Assembly: GCA_036852015.1 (NCBI GenBank)
Contig: JAANDG010000132.1
Location: 62,001 to 126,000 of the forward strand
DNA: 64,000 nt
Direction: 5' to 3'
Source of the DNA: Pelodera strongyloides
Lineage: Eukaryota > Nematoda > Chromadorea > Rhabditida > Rhabditidae
Shown: positions 9,553 to 21,263 of the stretch, one piece after another
Layout of the letters: each line of letters starts with the position of its first letter
Numbering within the stretch: position 1 is the first letter of the stretch
Made by a program: the position numbers and the translations under genes
Notes under the pieces: generated by a model
What the model was told of the DNA's origin: nothing
The model's database searches: none
What the model saw: only the letters and a program-made list of their open reading frames with translations

Positions 9553-12050
9553 GTCTGTTGCCCAAGGAATTTACAAGTCGTTTTGTTTTCTTCAGATGTG
9601 ACGGTAATGTGGACCCGCTTATGGATGGATTCGCTGGTGATGTCGTTGAATAACCTACCAAAAAGATAATCATTTTCTTATTTTTTTTCATCAAATTAAT
9701 TTTTCCCTTACGAGTTTACACGTGGGAACACTGGTGCTTTGCATGAACTCGGGGGCATATTTGGAGGTATTTACATTCGCGCACATACCCTACAAGCCGA
9801 TGGTTTAATTTTTCTTTGAATTGGCCCTATTGAACAGTTATTAGTAGTTAGTGGAACGTTCTAGAGTATTTTGTAAGATGTTTACAAGTTTACAAATGAT
9901 AAGTGACCCATGGTATCTGTCCTTGTGTGACATCTTAACATTTTCGAGTTATTACCGCAATCATTATTTCTAAGTATCAATTTAATTCAACAACAATGTC
10001 AGGCGTTTCACAACAATAAAATCAGAAAGTTAAAGAAAGTCTAGCACTTTCTCCTGGAACATATTCAATTCCGAACAAAATAACGATCAACGAATTGATC
10101 AAACGAAATGAGGCTTGGCGAGCCCATGTTATTACAGAGGCAATTTTGTGTGACATTAATGATTCCGTGTCGTAAGTGAGTATAGCTTTTTTCCATCTGG
10201 CCAAATCCCACACCATTTCTTTCACAATCCCGAATTAGCGCGCGAGCTCAGAACCGAATCCCGAAATGCCCGGGACGCACTTCACACCTTAGTCTGTCCT
10301 CTATAAATTGCGAATGAATAACATAGAAGGTTACTTCAGTTAGATTTACATTTCTCTTCTAATTTTGTCATTACCCATTCGTCTTTTTGTTACTTCTTCC
10401 AGTTTATTTTCATTCCTATTTATTTATTTATGTACCGTTGAATTTTTTGATAATGAAATAAAAAAATTCAATTTGTAATCCTTTAGAGGTGTGTTCTAAT
10501 TTCAAGTTTGAGTACCGTAGATGGTGGTATACCGTAGTTGCTACTATTTGTGAGCTAAGCGCGCGGGACACACCTGCGCCACTGCACTTTGCGGTAAACC
10601 GGGCGCGCGTTCTGGCGCGGGAAAGTCCGAAATAGCTGAGGTCTGACCCATTTGGTACCCTTTTAGAAACGAGCAGAGGCAGAACAGCCGGGTGGAGTCG
10701 GGTAACTGTGCGTGGCCGTAAAACAGCCATCAACGCACATTTTATTTAAATTTTAGCGACCACACCCCCGAAAATCAGGGTACTGTACTTTTGAATAAAG
10801 TTGGAAAACGAAAATTGCTGAAACCACAGAAAACGTCGTTGGCCCATCATCAGATGTTTTTTACCGGAAAAAAACCCAACTGTGGTGCCTGGTTCGTGAC
10901 CATTTGGCGACCATCTCATGACCGTTCTCGATAAAACTTGGCGACGAGTTGGTCACCAAATAGGCAGGGCCACGAAAAAACCAGTGTACCGTCACTAAAT
11001 GGGTTCACCTATTTCCTATGGATATAGCGTGCTGCAAAAATGTCTACAAAGTCACAGAGAGTAAGTAAAATATGCATACAAGTTCAGGTGTGTTGCAAAT
11101 TGGTAAATTTGACGGCAGTGGAGGTATAGATATTGTGTTATTCTATGTCACTGCTCTGAGTGAATCTACCATCTACCCTAATATTCGTATGGGTATGCTG
11201 TTTTGAACGCTATGGGACTCATTTTTTATTCAATTGTGCTGGAACCATTCTCACCGAAAAAGCGCTCTTCATAAGTCCTATATTCAAAGTTCCAAATACC
11301 TGTTGGAGTGTACTCCACCTTATGCTACTCACATTTTATTTCTGATACTTTTCTAATTGTCTCGAGTTTGCATAATTCTGAGCAACACTAATTTGTAGTT
11401 TGATGTAGTAGTAAAGCTGCAAAAGAGGATGACTCACAAACTCGTAAACCCGTTATAAAAAGTTTATCTGAAATCTCAGAACTGAGTCCAGTCTCTTGGA
11501 CTCTCGTAAATTGTAAATACTGCGTAAAGATAAACCGCAGAATTGTGAGTAAGCATATCAGTTTGGTCTACGCCTGTATAAACACGGGCAAACCCATGGG
11601 AAGCACTGAGATAAGGAGACAAAATGATAATAAAATTGTAAAACGGGTTCAAACCATAGTGATTTCATAGTGGAATTGTCAGCATTACAAGCCATCAAGT
11701 TGCTACTATAAAAGGGCCGTGAGGCTTAGAAGTGATAGGACAGAAATTTCGTTTCCAGCAAAAACATTTCATATCATAGCATATTGATCTCTTATTAGGA
11801 GTTTAGAATACTCTTGTTTCAATATGCAATTCGTAGTAACAGTACTCGTCAGATAGTTTTTTTTATATCCCTACGATGGCGAGAACCCTGTTATACAGCA
11901 GTACAGCGGTACAACCCCTACACGTATCAGTCATGGTCTACGTTATTTGTGCAATATTATCCTCCATCGTAGGTCATAGCAGAATTACATGGGCTATACT
12001 TTCGGTATTGTTTTGTAATCTGAATTTACTCATGCATGCCCGTTAATTTT
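9553..12050. other. Intergenic, no gene seen
   Basis: The only structured parts are GC-richer stretches at 10550-10730, and at 10885-10990 a fragment with GTGACCATTTGGCGACCATC and GGTCACCAAATAGG. The latter resembles a fragment at 48190-48300 (shared CCATCTCATGACC) and looks like a small foldback repeat. No exon series could be assembled. Confidence 0.5.
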
Positions 12051-12059
12051 AGGAACATG
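12051..12059 (+). promoter_or_regulatory. Likely trans-splice acceptor before the two-domain lectin
   Basis: TAATTTTAG ends at 12052, only four bases before the ATG at 12057. No exon upstream would join in frame. An acceptor this close to the start codon is the usual spliced-leader arrangement. Inference only; no leader RNA gene was found in the window. Confidence 0.55.
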
Positions 12060-15000
12060 TCTTTAATCAAATTCCTATTCTGTGCTACGGTTGGATTGGT
12101 TACCGTATCAGCTAGTCCGCCCCTACCCACGTGTAGCAATGGATCGACTTATGAAGCCGACTTTGGTGGATGTATTTCTTTCCATGCAGATGGTGAGCTA
12201 TTTAGGCGATAAAATAATTTGTTATTGACAATGAAAGAACAACATAAAATATCAATGACGTTTATAAAAACCACTCAAAAAAGACGAAATAATTAAGGAT
12301 CGACTGCAAGTGCTTGAAATATTGAGATGCAATTTTTTTTTGGTTTCTCAATGAACAAACCACACATACATCATAAATAATTTCATTGATATTCAATACC
12401 TTCCCTTAGATACCTTAGGTAGGGTATCTAAGGTACATGTACAAAAACGTTAGTAGACTGTTAGATTCCATACAACTTATGCTTCAACGAGATCAGACTT
12501 CAATTCGAAGGACTTCAAGTACTAATAACTAGTTCTGGGAAACGTTGTTCTTAGAAATTAAACTATCCGTATTTCTTTAGCTACACCAATGGTTCAAGCA
12601 GAATCCGCATGTCAAGCCGAACACGGTCATCTGATGTCCATACACAATGCATTCGAAAATGCAATACTTTCCAGCATTTTGTTCAACAGTGAGGAAATTT
12701 TCGTTGTTTGTGCAGCCCTTAGATAAAGAGCGTTGTAAAAATCGTTCAACTTTTGACCACAATCAACTTCGGTAACTAAGGCCGGATTCAATTGTTCCTG
12801 TCGATGAAAGCACTCTCATACTTGGGTAATTAAAACCCTCGTTTCTTATTTTAGACCATCAAAATGCTCAAGTTTGGATCGGTCTCTTCCGTGACAACAG
12901 TGGAAACTGGGCCTGGTCGGATGGTTCAGCACTTGACTATCTAAAATGGGCTAGTGGTAGGTTTTCATCAGTTTTCCCCAAACTGAGCCGTGGAGGCTAT
13001 GCACCTTCATTTTATATTCTGAAGGTAGAAAATGGTATTGACACCAGAACCTGGTTATATGGTGTCTTAGACGAGATAGGGTGCGGCAGTTACATACTTT
13101 TATCGCTGTTCTCATTGTCGGCGCAGCCCTATTGAAAATAAGACATCATTATCACAATTTCCTGTATGATACCGACTCAATGTTATAAAACAGCATAGTA
13201 CTACCAGCAACTAACATAACATAACATAACATTTATTACGAACATAAAATGTCGCACAAGTTTTGTCGAGACAATACCACGATGAATAACTATGAAACGT
13301 GAAAATGTAAATCTGATTAAAATTAAAGCACCAAATAAAAACATTAGGTTTACAGGAATAGGCGAGGTTTACTCTCAATCATAAGTGAAGTTCTATGGAC
13401 AAAACAGTGTCTGCGAAGATTCCTAGTCACCCGAGGGATTATGATTTTGATACGAGCACGTCGAGAGGACAGATTAGAATTCCTGAATTTGTACATTGAA
13501 CGTAGATAATGGCCGCATTTGCCAGTCAATATTTTTCTGAGCATTCTAGCATCTGCGTCTTTTTTGATAGCAGATGTAGCGCTTCTTGAAGGACATCAAA
13601 ATTTAATTGCAGATGTAGCGCTTCTTGAAGGACATCACATATTTATTGTCGTCTTGGTCACTTTTTTAATTCTTTTGAGTTCTCATTTTTCTAATTCCTC
13701 CTTTAGACCGGCGCCAATGCAACTATGAAACTTTTAGGAGAGCCAAACAATAACGGCGCTGTTATCGACCCGTCCACAGGTGGTTCATGGAAATCGGTCG
13801 ACAAGACTAGTAACCATACTTACTTCTGTCTGCATCCAGCTATGCAACCGACACAGCCACCACTGCCTTCATGTGAGTTTAGTAAATAGTTTGGTATGCT
13901 AATAGATAAAATCCAACAATAAGATGTTCACCCTGCAATGCGATTTTGCCATGTTTGTTTCATTGCATTAGACTTTGTTAATTACAGTAGGCCTACAACA
14001 CTTTGTTAACTACGGTGAATAGAGTACCTTTTCTGGATAGTGATAATTAACTAGAACGTTGTTTATATGACAATATCGAAGGATGATCTTCGAATAACTA
14101 AATACTACCCGACCAAAGTATTCCAATATTTCAGGGACAAGTTGCCCACCCGGATGGTCCTTCTTGGCAGAAACAAATGCTTGTTACATCGTAAGTTGTT
14201 CTGAGTTTCCTAAAGATTGTGCACCTGAGCCTTTTTTTTGCGCTATCATGGCACCGTTGCAGCACATTAAATATACTAAACGCCCTTCATAACTTTCCGG
14301 AAACGATTTTGAAGCTGTTCTTCGAAGCGTTCGCAGTGAAGCTACTAGTATATGAAGCTACTAGTATAATGTCAAAAGTTGACTTGCAGATAGTGCTTCT
14401 TGAAGGACATCACATATTTAGTGTCATATTCGTCATTTTTTGATAAACAGAGTTCTCATTTTTATAATTCCTCTTTTAGACCGGCGCCAATGCCACTTAT
14501 GCGACCGCAGCGAGCACATGCAATGTTCTTGGTGCACGACTTGCTTCGATTCACTCAGCACACGAGAACTACTTTGTTGCAGGTAGTTTGTTTTATAATT
14601 AAAGAATGCTTCATAAATAATAAAGGCTACGCATACTTTCCTTCCTGTGATGCGGTTTGCAAATGTGCTGAAAACATGCAGTTTTCGTGCGGAAATACGG
14701 TAGTATTGACAGAATCACACCGAATTTTTGGGATACTTGCAATCCCCATCACTTTGTAAATTTCAATTTTCGTTGTGCAGTTCATTGTGGTCGTCTATTG
14801 GTATTCACTGCCATCACTTCCACGACTTATTAGTCTGTTGTGCGCTGCCGCACACTTTGAGCGAGCCACATTTGCTTCGCGCAGCATACAAGTTGTCTCA
14901 CACCAGCTTTCAATTTATTTCGGCCTGAAAAATGTTCAACGAGGGACGGCGGTGTCGGTGCCCTTTCTAATTTTTTCCTTCTATTTTTCACGATGTCTGA

Positions 15001-15679
15001 ACTCTGAACCTTTGCAGGCCTCCAAGTCACCTCGGGATATAACGTGGGCATGTGGCTGGGAGCTGCTTGGGATGACAGTCAGAGCACATGGTCGTGGGAG
15101 GACGGAACACCCATGGATTATAAGAATGCGCCCAATCAACAGTCAAGCGATGCGTATTCATTGGCGGTGAGTGATTGGAAATGAGGCAACCAAATGTACA
15201 CACTCGACCGGGCATGGGGTCACCAAAGGGATGTTATAAGTTTCCATCTCTTCGACTAAAATCTATAGCTATATAGACAACTTTGAGGTCTTGCGTCTCC
15301 TCACAGAGACGCGATAAGTGTAATGCCATTTACGTTTTTATGAATCTTTTTGGATGGTGAATTGATGTAAATAATTTAAGAACCCATCCCTTTAAATTCG
15401 TGAATGAGAGAAAGACGTGGTCATACTTCGGGTGGCTTCATTATGAGTCTCTCGCACTTGTTGCTGGTTAAAAATGCGACACAGTTCTGAGTGTGTTGTC
15501 TAAAGTAACTGGAAATCTTCTGCACGAGTACATAGATATTTACAGGTTCAAAAAAAAATGGAGAATTATTTTTTATTTTGTTTTAGGTAAACGTCGCGAC
15601 GCAAAATTTTGGCTCTTGGACCGCCAACAGCAAATCAACGACAATGGATTACTTTGTATGCAAGCACACATTGGAATAA
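12057..15679 (+). CDS. Secreted protein with two C-type lectin domains (293 aa)
   Basis: Exons: 12057-12192, 12581-12688, 12855-12956, 13738-13872, 14135-14190, 14480-14582, 15018-15166 and 15587-15679. Phases agree throughout and the stop is TAA. Residues 1-19 form a signal peptide ending VTVSA. Domain 1 (about 26-149) has Cys 26, 39, 56 and 146, the SIHNAFENA motif at 65-73, WIGL at 89-92, WAWSDGS at 100-106 and EPN at 117-119, the tripeptide linked to mannose-type Ca2+/sugar binding. A Pro/Thr-rich linker follows (about 150-160). Domain 2 (164-290) has Cys 164, 177, 193 and 288, ASIHSAHEN at 201-209, WLGAAWDD and WSWEDGTPMDY, but no EPN/QPD. Both domains lack the second (C2-C3) disulphide pair of canonical lectin domains, and WND is not evident. 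The role is probably secreted carbohydrate binding, perhaps immune; this is inferred from the family. A polyadenylation signal AATAAA lies at 15713. Confidence 0.9.
13566..13737 (+). repeat. Copy of exon-6 boundary sequence inside lectin intron 3
   Basis: From GCAGATGTAGCGCTTCTTGAAG (written here as two blocks, GCAGATGTAGCG and CTTCTTGAAG) to ACCGGCGCCAATGCAACTATG this matches 14384-14500, which includes the intron 5/exon 6 border. The first part is also doubled in tandem (near 13570 and 13609). In intron 3 the copied acceptor TTTAG at 13706 is out of phase. The in-phase acceptor is 31 bases further on at 13737. Confidence 0.75.
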
Positions 15680-15832
15680 GCACACACAGGAATTAGTACT
15701 TATTTAATAATTAATAAAGTATCTATATGAATTTTTTGCGGACATTTAAGTTTTGTGCTTTATTTCCCCTGTGTCATATGCAAATCCTCAGTCGCGACCT
15801 ACGAAAGATGGTTGAAGCAGACTATAAGGGCT

Positions 15833-16250
15833 TTAAAGGGTCAGGCCCATTTCAAATCACCCCTATTTTTGATGATTCCATCTGGTTCTCCATGTCAAAT
15901 ATAGTAGGATGCAATATTTTTCTAATTTTCAAGCGCAAAATTCACACACTATTCATCAATTTACCGTGGGCACTCATACCCAACTATTTATCGCAGTTGG
16001 CACACCCATTCGCGCTGATTGGCCAATATCGCAATTGCCACGCCCAATAGAGCATATTGCCCAATGAGCGCGAAAGGGCGTGACAACTGCGATAAATAGT
16101 TGGGTATGACTGGCAATGGTAAATTGATGAATACTGCGTGAATTTTGCGCTTGAAAATTAGAAAAATATTGTATCCTACTATATTTGACATAAAGAATCA
16201 GATGGAATCATCAGAAATAGTGGCTATTTGAAATGGGCCTGACCCTTTAA
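15833..16250. mobile_element. TTAA MITE family F, full 418-bp copy
   Basis: Starts TTAAAGGGTCAGGCCCATTT and ends with the inverse; the arms of nearly 200 bp mirror each other (TATAGTAGGATGCAATATTT; CATACCCAACTATTTATCGC). It is nearly identical in sequence and equal in length to the copy at 63485-63902, suggesting recent activity. It lies about 150 bp 3' of the lectin gene stop. Confidence 0.95.
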
Positions 16251-16251
16251 C

Positions 16252-16515
16252 GAGGCTAAAGCTCTCGAAGCGGCCGAGCGTCTTATGTCCATAAAGAAAA
16301 TACGCCAACGCTATTCCTTGCATAAGGAGGCAACTGTGGCCATGATGGACAAAGACGGTACTTTGAAGACCAAGATCCAGGATATTGCCGATATCATCAA
16401 AGATTTCTATGGGGATCTCTTTGCTTCGAAGAAGCATGTTCAGGCATTGAAGTGAATGAGGACGTACCGCAGTTTATGAAGAGCGAGATTGAACATGCTT
16501 TGAGTGCCTAATAAC
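16252..16515 (+). pseudogene. RTE-like reverse transcriptase fragment
   Basis: Open from 16252 with EAKALEAAERLMSIKK, then AMMDKDGTLKTKIQDIADI and IKDFYGDLFASKKH, up to a stop near 16453. After a one-base frameshift it continues EVNEDVPQFMKSEIEHALS. The blocks DG-x-L followed by FY-x-DLF and VP-x-F-x-K-SEIEHAL are typical of the region just before the reverse transcriptase domain in RTE-type LINEs; a following NNRAPG-like stretch is disrupted by stops. No endonuclease or palm motif follows. The fragment starts exactly at the TTAA end of the MITE before it. It is a dead remnant with moderate family certainty. Confidence 0.65.
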
Positions 16516-17016
16516 AGGGCTCCTGGCAATAATGTAGTTTTCGAACGGACTACACGCTAAGACTGCTAGTCATCAAAGTTAATTGATCAGGAGACACATT
16601 GTGGACAATTAGACTTGTAGAAAACATAAGGTTAATCGTTAATTGTCGTTAATTGTCCAATATTTCGGGCACCTCAGAGCCTCAGACGGTCAGACGTCGA
16701 ATGATGGTAAAAACACAATATCGACACATTGTGGCTGTACCGTACAATTCCTCTAGTACACTGATTACTTTTATTCAAAAGTTGCAAATCGGGCAATTCC
16801 CGACGAAGGCACTTTCCGCTCAATGAACTCATCTGCATACGAGTACCGTACTTATCAGAGAATTACCGACTTTGTCAACTAATCAGCATACAATCTGCGA
16901 GCGAATTAGCATATCGTCCTGGTTGCTGGAGCGACGGTAAACATATTTTCGAAACATTCTTGAAGTGAAATAATGGCCAGCTTTTGAAACAAAGTTTGGG
17001 CTACGGCATTCCGATA

Positions 17017-17223
17017 TTAAAGGGTCAGGCCCACTTCAGGAAACATCTATTTTTGATCACTCCATCTGATTTTCCGCATCCAATATAGTAGGATTCAATA
17101 TTTATCCGATTTCGAGGCGCAAAATTCACGTTATATTCAGTAATTTACCCAAGGATTTATCGCAATTGTTACCCCGTTAACGCTGATTGGCCAATAACAC
17201 AATTGCGATGCCCACTATAGCTA
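17017..17223. mobile_element. Diverged left half of MITE family F
   Basis: TTAAAGGGTCAGGCCCACTT, then TATAGTAGGATTCAATATTT, GCGCAAAATTCACG and CGCTGATTGGCCAATA, matching the left half of the 418-bp copies with many changes. The right half is missing. Confidence 0.8.
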
Positions 17224-17309
17224 TATAGGCCAGCAATAATTTGCACATGCTACATCGGAATACAGCGGCCGCCATACGTTCCAAAACCGGCTATAAGTTT
17301 TTTTTATAT

Positions 17310-17480
17310 TTAAAGCGAAATGCTAGCCCCTTTGGAAAATTTGCATATGATAAGCAAATCCTGTGTATCCTATGATAATTTTGTACGATTGTCCACGGCA
17401 ATCGTACAAAATTAGCATAGGATACATAGGATTTGCTTATCATATGCAAATTTTCCAAAGAGGCTAGCATTTCGCTTTAA
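17310..17480. mobile_element. 171-bp palindromic MITE family G, copy 1
   Basis: Starts TTAAAGCGAAATGCTAGCCC, includes TTTGCATATGATAAGCAAAT and ATTTTGTACGAT, and then runs back as the exact inverse to TTAA. The two arms leave almost no loop. Confidence 0.95.
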
Positions 17481-18310
17481 ACAAAAATCGGACTTTGATA
17501 CGTACATGCGGTAGACAACCGCCTCCTTGTGTATTTATGCTAACATATACTAATCATACTCATTTGGGTATAGTGTACGAATGGGAATGCAGTTACTGAA
17601 CATTTTGTTTAAAGGCTATAAAAAGGTATAAACACGTATATTAGTTATCTAAGACTTACCTAAAACTTTGAACGTGGGCATGAGCCAAAACCCGGCTTTA
17701 TAAACTTTAACTTGGTGGATGGTTTTTTTTATAATTTGAAAAATTCGCACTGTGTTGGCTTCCGAGACCCGGAATTCAGCAGTGCATTGGGAACATAAAA
17801 AATAAGAAAGCAAATCCGTAGACTAATTGTCCTAATCAGTTGCGACTTTCAAAAAAAAAAAAAAACGAACAACGGCGCAGCTTTACGGCGAAGTTGAATG
17901 AAAATAATAACTGCGGAGTGATAACGAAAGAATTGACGTTTGCTAGTTGATATTTGCTTCCATATTGCAGAAATGTAACTGATAACCGGGCAAATTCTGG
18001 ACCTCTTTTGCAAGAACTAAGAGTATGCAACAAAAAAAGAGATGTCGGGAAAAATCTCAAAGCTTCTTGAGGTGAACATGCCATCCGAGTTAATCGAGTT
18101 TCAATTTTTGACATTACACATTACACAATTACACTATCTCTATCAACTTAAGTTAAATTGTCGCACTTCGGCCTCCGTAACTCCGCATTGCGGACCGTCT
18201 CAACAGAAATACTTTGGTCCGCATTCCAATAAGGTTGCTTAATCCTGTAATCAAAGCATGTAACCGGACGTCTCAACTGGGTTACTTGAAATAAAGAATT
18301 ATAATTTGCT

Positions 18311-18764
18311 TTAAAGGGACAGGCCCACGAGAAAAACTTTTCTTCAATTTACTTGCACAGAATGTCCGGAATTTCAGAAGTGTTACTGTGAAAACAGCAT
18401 TTCTTTGCACCTAGAACTCACAGAGTTATTCCCCGGAAAACTGCTCGGCCAGGTACCGTTGTCATTGCGTTCTTAGGGGCCGTCCATTAGCATTCTTTCT
18501 CTTCATAATAATGGTTAAGCGAATGAAGATCATTCCTCCTATGATTATAACAAGGCGTTGCCAATTCAATACTGTATGCCTTAAAAGCGCAAAAAGTTAT
18601 TGTGCCAAGGGCACATGGTGGAACAGTTTGCCGGGAAATAACTGTGCGAGTTCTTGGTGCAAAAAATGCGGTTTTCGCAGTAATGTTTCTGAAATTCCGG
18701 ACTTCCTGTGCGAGTAAATAAGTAAATTGAGGAAAACTTTTTTCTCGTGGGCCTGTCCCTTTAA
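18311..18764. mobile_element. TTAA MITE family B, copy 1
   Basis: 454 bp. Left end TTAAAGGGACAGGCCCACGAG, right end its inverse. The mirrored interior blocks are AATGTCCGGAATTTCAGAA, CAGAGTTATTCCCCGG and the flanks of GGCCAGGTACC. Other copies are at 23997 and 55908. Confidence 0.93.
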
Positions 18765-19124
18765 GCACTGGTTTTTTGCAACTTTTTGATCTGTGTGCAC
18801 AAAACTGACTAAACAGGAACCGCGAGAGGAAACGTGGATAGATAACGGACGAAAGTGGTTTATCGTAATTTAACGATTAGCCACATTACGGTAGTATAAA
18901 AGAAGCGTGGTAACTTAAAGAAAGAAAGAAGGACGAACCTCTCCCTTCAAACGCTCAAAATTATTATTCTGTTATAAACTCGACAAAATAGTGTTAATTA
19001 ACGTTATCATCTAATCTATTATATAACTTCTCAAAACCATGTCCATTTAGCAAACAAATATGTGGTTGCAACCGTATCATGTTTAACCTTAGGCATGCAA
19101 AAAAACAAGTTTGTAAGGTATCTT

Positions 19125-19140
19125 TTTTTTTTAGAAAATG
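19125..19140 (+). promoter_or_regulatory. Likely trans-splice acceptor before the single-domain lectin
   Basis: A run of T ending in TTAG at 19134 lies three bases before the ATG at 19138. This is the same layout as in front of the other lectin gene, consistent with spliced-leader addition. Confidence 0.55.
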
Positions 19141-20319
19141 GCTTTAATCACGCTACTAGTCTGTATTACTCTGGGTCTAAGCACCTCATTTGTAAACGCT
19201 TCGCCCTCGTGTCCTAACGGAGCTACCTACGAAGACGACTTCAAGGGCTGTCTGTCCTTCCATTCCGGAAGTAAGCTATTTAAAACATCAAGTTTTGGAA
19301 AAGTATGCTAAAAGCGCGACAAAAATACCGTTGTTTCTCTTTACTGTGGATAGAAAGTGAGGAAAAGTTTATCTTGTCGTAATCGACCCTTTAAACTTCA
19401 GGAAAATATATACATCAAGATTGGATAACTCACATCATGTTCTATATTTAGGCACTGGCTTTAAGAACGCGGAGCATTCGTGCAATGGCAACGGAGGACA
19501 CTTGCTATCGATTCACAACGCGTTCCAAAACTCGTTCATCCACAATTTCCTAGCAAAGGGTACGTGATTTTTTTAAGCATATAAACTTTATGCCCGGCAT
19601 TGATCATATCAATCTCAGCGCCAGATTGAAGCGGTAGTTACATAGAAAAACCTCGCAGCAAACCTAATGTAGACCTAGTTTTTGTGTGATCCTTGAAAGA
19701 TTTAGAAGCGATGCAACTAACTACATTGGTGTTTTTTGGACCACTCTTCTACCGTACAGCGGCTTTTTGCGCACTTATGCGTTTTGTTAGATTTAATTTG
19801 CAGATAATGAACAGAAGGACGTTTGGATCGGTTTCTTTATGGATGTGGACAACAACAGAAAGTGGACTTGGACCGACGGCTCGAACTCTGATTACACCAA
19901 ATGGGGCAAAGGTAGAAAAGCTACAATGATATAGTGACATGTGTAGTATCAAGCGAATCCGCGGAAACAGTGCGGGGGCTTCTTGCAGAGCCATACATCT
20001 CGGCCAACTTTAAGAAATTTTATCTCATAAGCCTGCCTCTTTTACGGGCTTCTACTACAAGCGCGTGGCTTCCACACTTTGAATTCCTACATATTTCCAC
20101 TCATACTGTGCATATAAAAACTTTTTGTTTGAATAAAAAGGCAATAATAAAGCGAATAAACAGGCAACTATCTGTAAAATTTATTAAAAATAATACTTGT
20201 GAATTTTAGCCCAGCCGACACATCATGCAGCCGTTATTGATGCCACCGCTTCCAGTGGTTATTGGGAATCATCTGATCAGAATGAGGAACACCCTTACTT
20301 TTGCCTTCAGAAGAAATAA
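19138..20319 (+). CDS. Secreted single-domain C-type lectin (152 aa)
   Basis: Exons 19138-19270, 19452-19559, 19804-19911 and 20210-20319, all joined in phase 1, ending TAA. Residues 1-21 are a signal peptide (ending FVNA). The mature domain starts SPSCPNGATYEDDF and has the lectin landmarks HLLSIHNAFQNSF, VWIGFFMDV, WTWTDGSNSDYTKW and YFCLQKK. Four cysteines sit as in domain 1 of the lectin at 12057, and the intron positions and phases match that domain, so the two genes are duplicates. QPT replaces the EPN/QPN sugar-binding tripeptide, so Ca2+-dependent sugar binding is doubtful. AATAAA follows about 50 bases after the stop. Role inferred from the family only. Confidence 0.9.
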
Positions 20320-20816
20320 AGTGACTGACACAACTCTCTCGAAGTAGTTCATGAAACGTTGGACAAAATAAAAAAAAAAATGTTTTTTTTTGTCTCTTTA
20401 ATGTTCGCAAGCAATCATGATACATGGCATACCCGTTTATGCACTAAGGAACTAATGAGGTCTAACCACAGGGAGCTACACGACTTCGCATAAAGCTTTA
20501 TTCTTGGTTTATACATAAATCGATGTAGTTTTTCATTCGTATTACGAATCAAAAGGAATTCGCTGCCAACTTTCAGAAATAAAAAAAGTTATGGGCCCTC
20601 AAATGTGCAACATTGTTGAACTATAAAAAATGAAGCATGGAAATAACAAGCGAAAGATCACACATTCGTAATCAACATGAAAAACTCTATCGTTTAATGC
20701 ATAAAACAAGAAAAAAATTTATGCGAAGTCGTTTCCCCTGAAAAAAGTCGTATAGAATAAGAGAGTTAACGAGTGGTAAAACTGCAAAAGTAGTTGCATT
20801 TTTCTTGGCACCTTAT

Positions 20817-21263
20817 TTAAAGGGACGCGGTCACTGTTTTGTCCCTTAAGTGTAGTTTGTGTTTTTATTATTTGCATAATATTTAAGGCATAGTGTTGGA
20901 AAAAAATCAGACAAAAAAATCGATTTCAGCGAGTAATTCACCAATTAAAAAAGTTAAGTTACGCCCGGACCAAGCACCACAGTTAGTCATAAAAAACCAA
21001 ATGTTGTAGTGCCCGCGAGATATACGATCGATTAATTAGTGGAATAACGTTCGTCGAGTCATCATCCACATGGACATATAATGGACAATTACTAGGGTTC
21101 CGGTGCGTATTGATTCAAGAACACTATTTTTTTCGTCATCATTTTACTCGCCGATGCCCCATTTCATGCAAAACATTTTTCCAACACTATGCTTTATAAA
21201 TTATGAAGACAATAAAAATACAAAGTATACACAAGGGCCAAAACGGTGACCGCGTCCCTTTAT
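20817..21263. mobile_element. TTAA MITE family E
   Basis: Left TTAAAGGGACGCGGTCACTG; right AAAACGGTGACCGCGTCCCTTTA with the final TTAA changed to TTATG. Mirrored blocks include TTGTGTTTTTATT, GGCATAGTGTTGGAAAAA and its inverse. About 447 bp. Confidence 0.85.
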
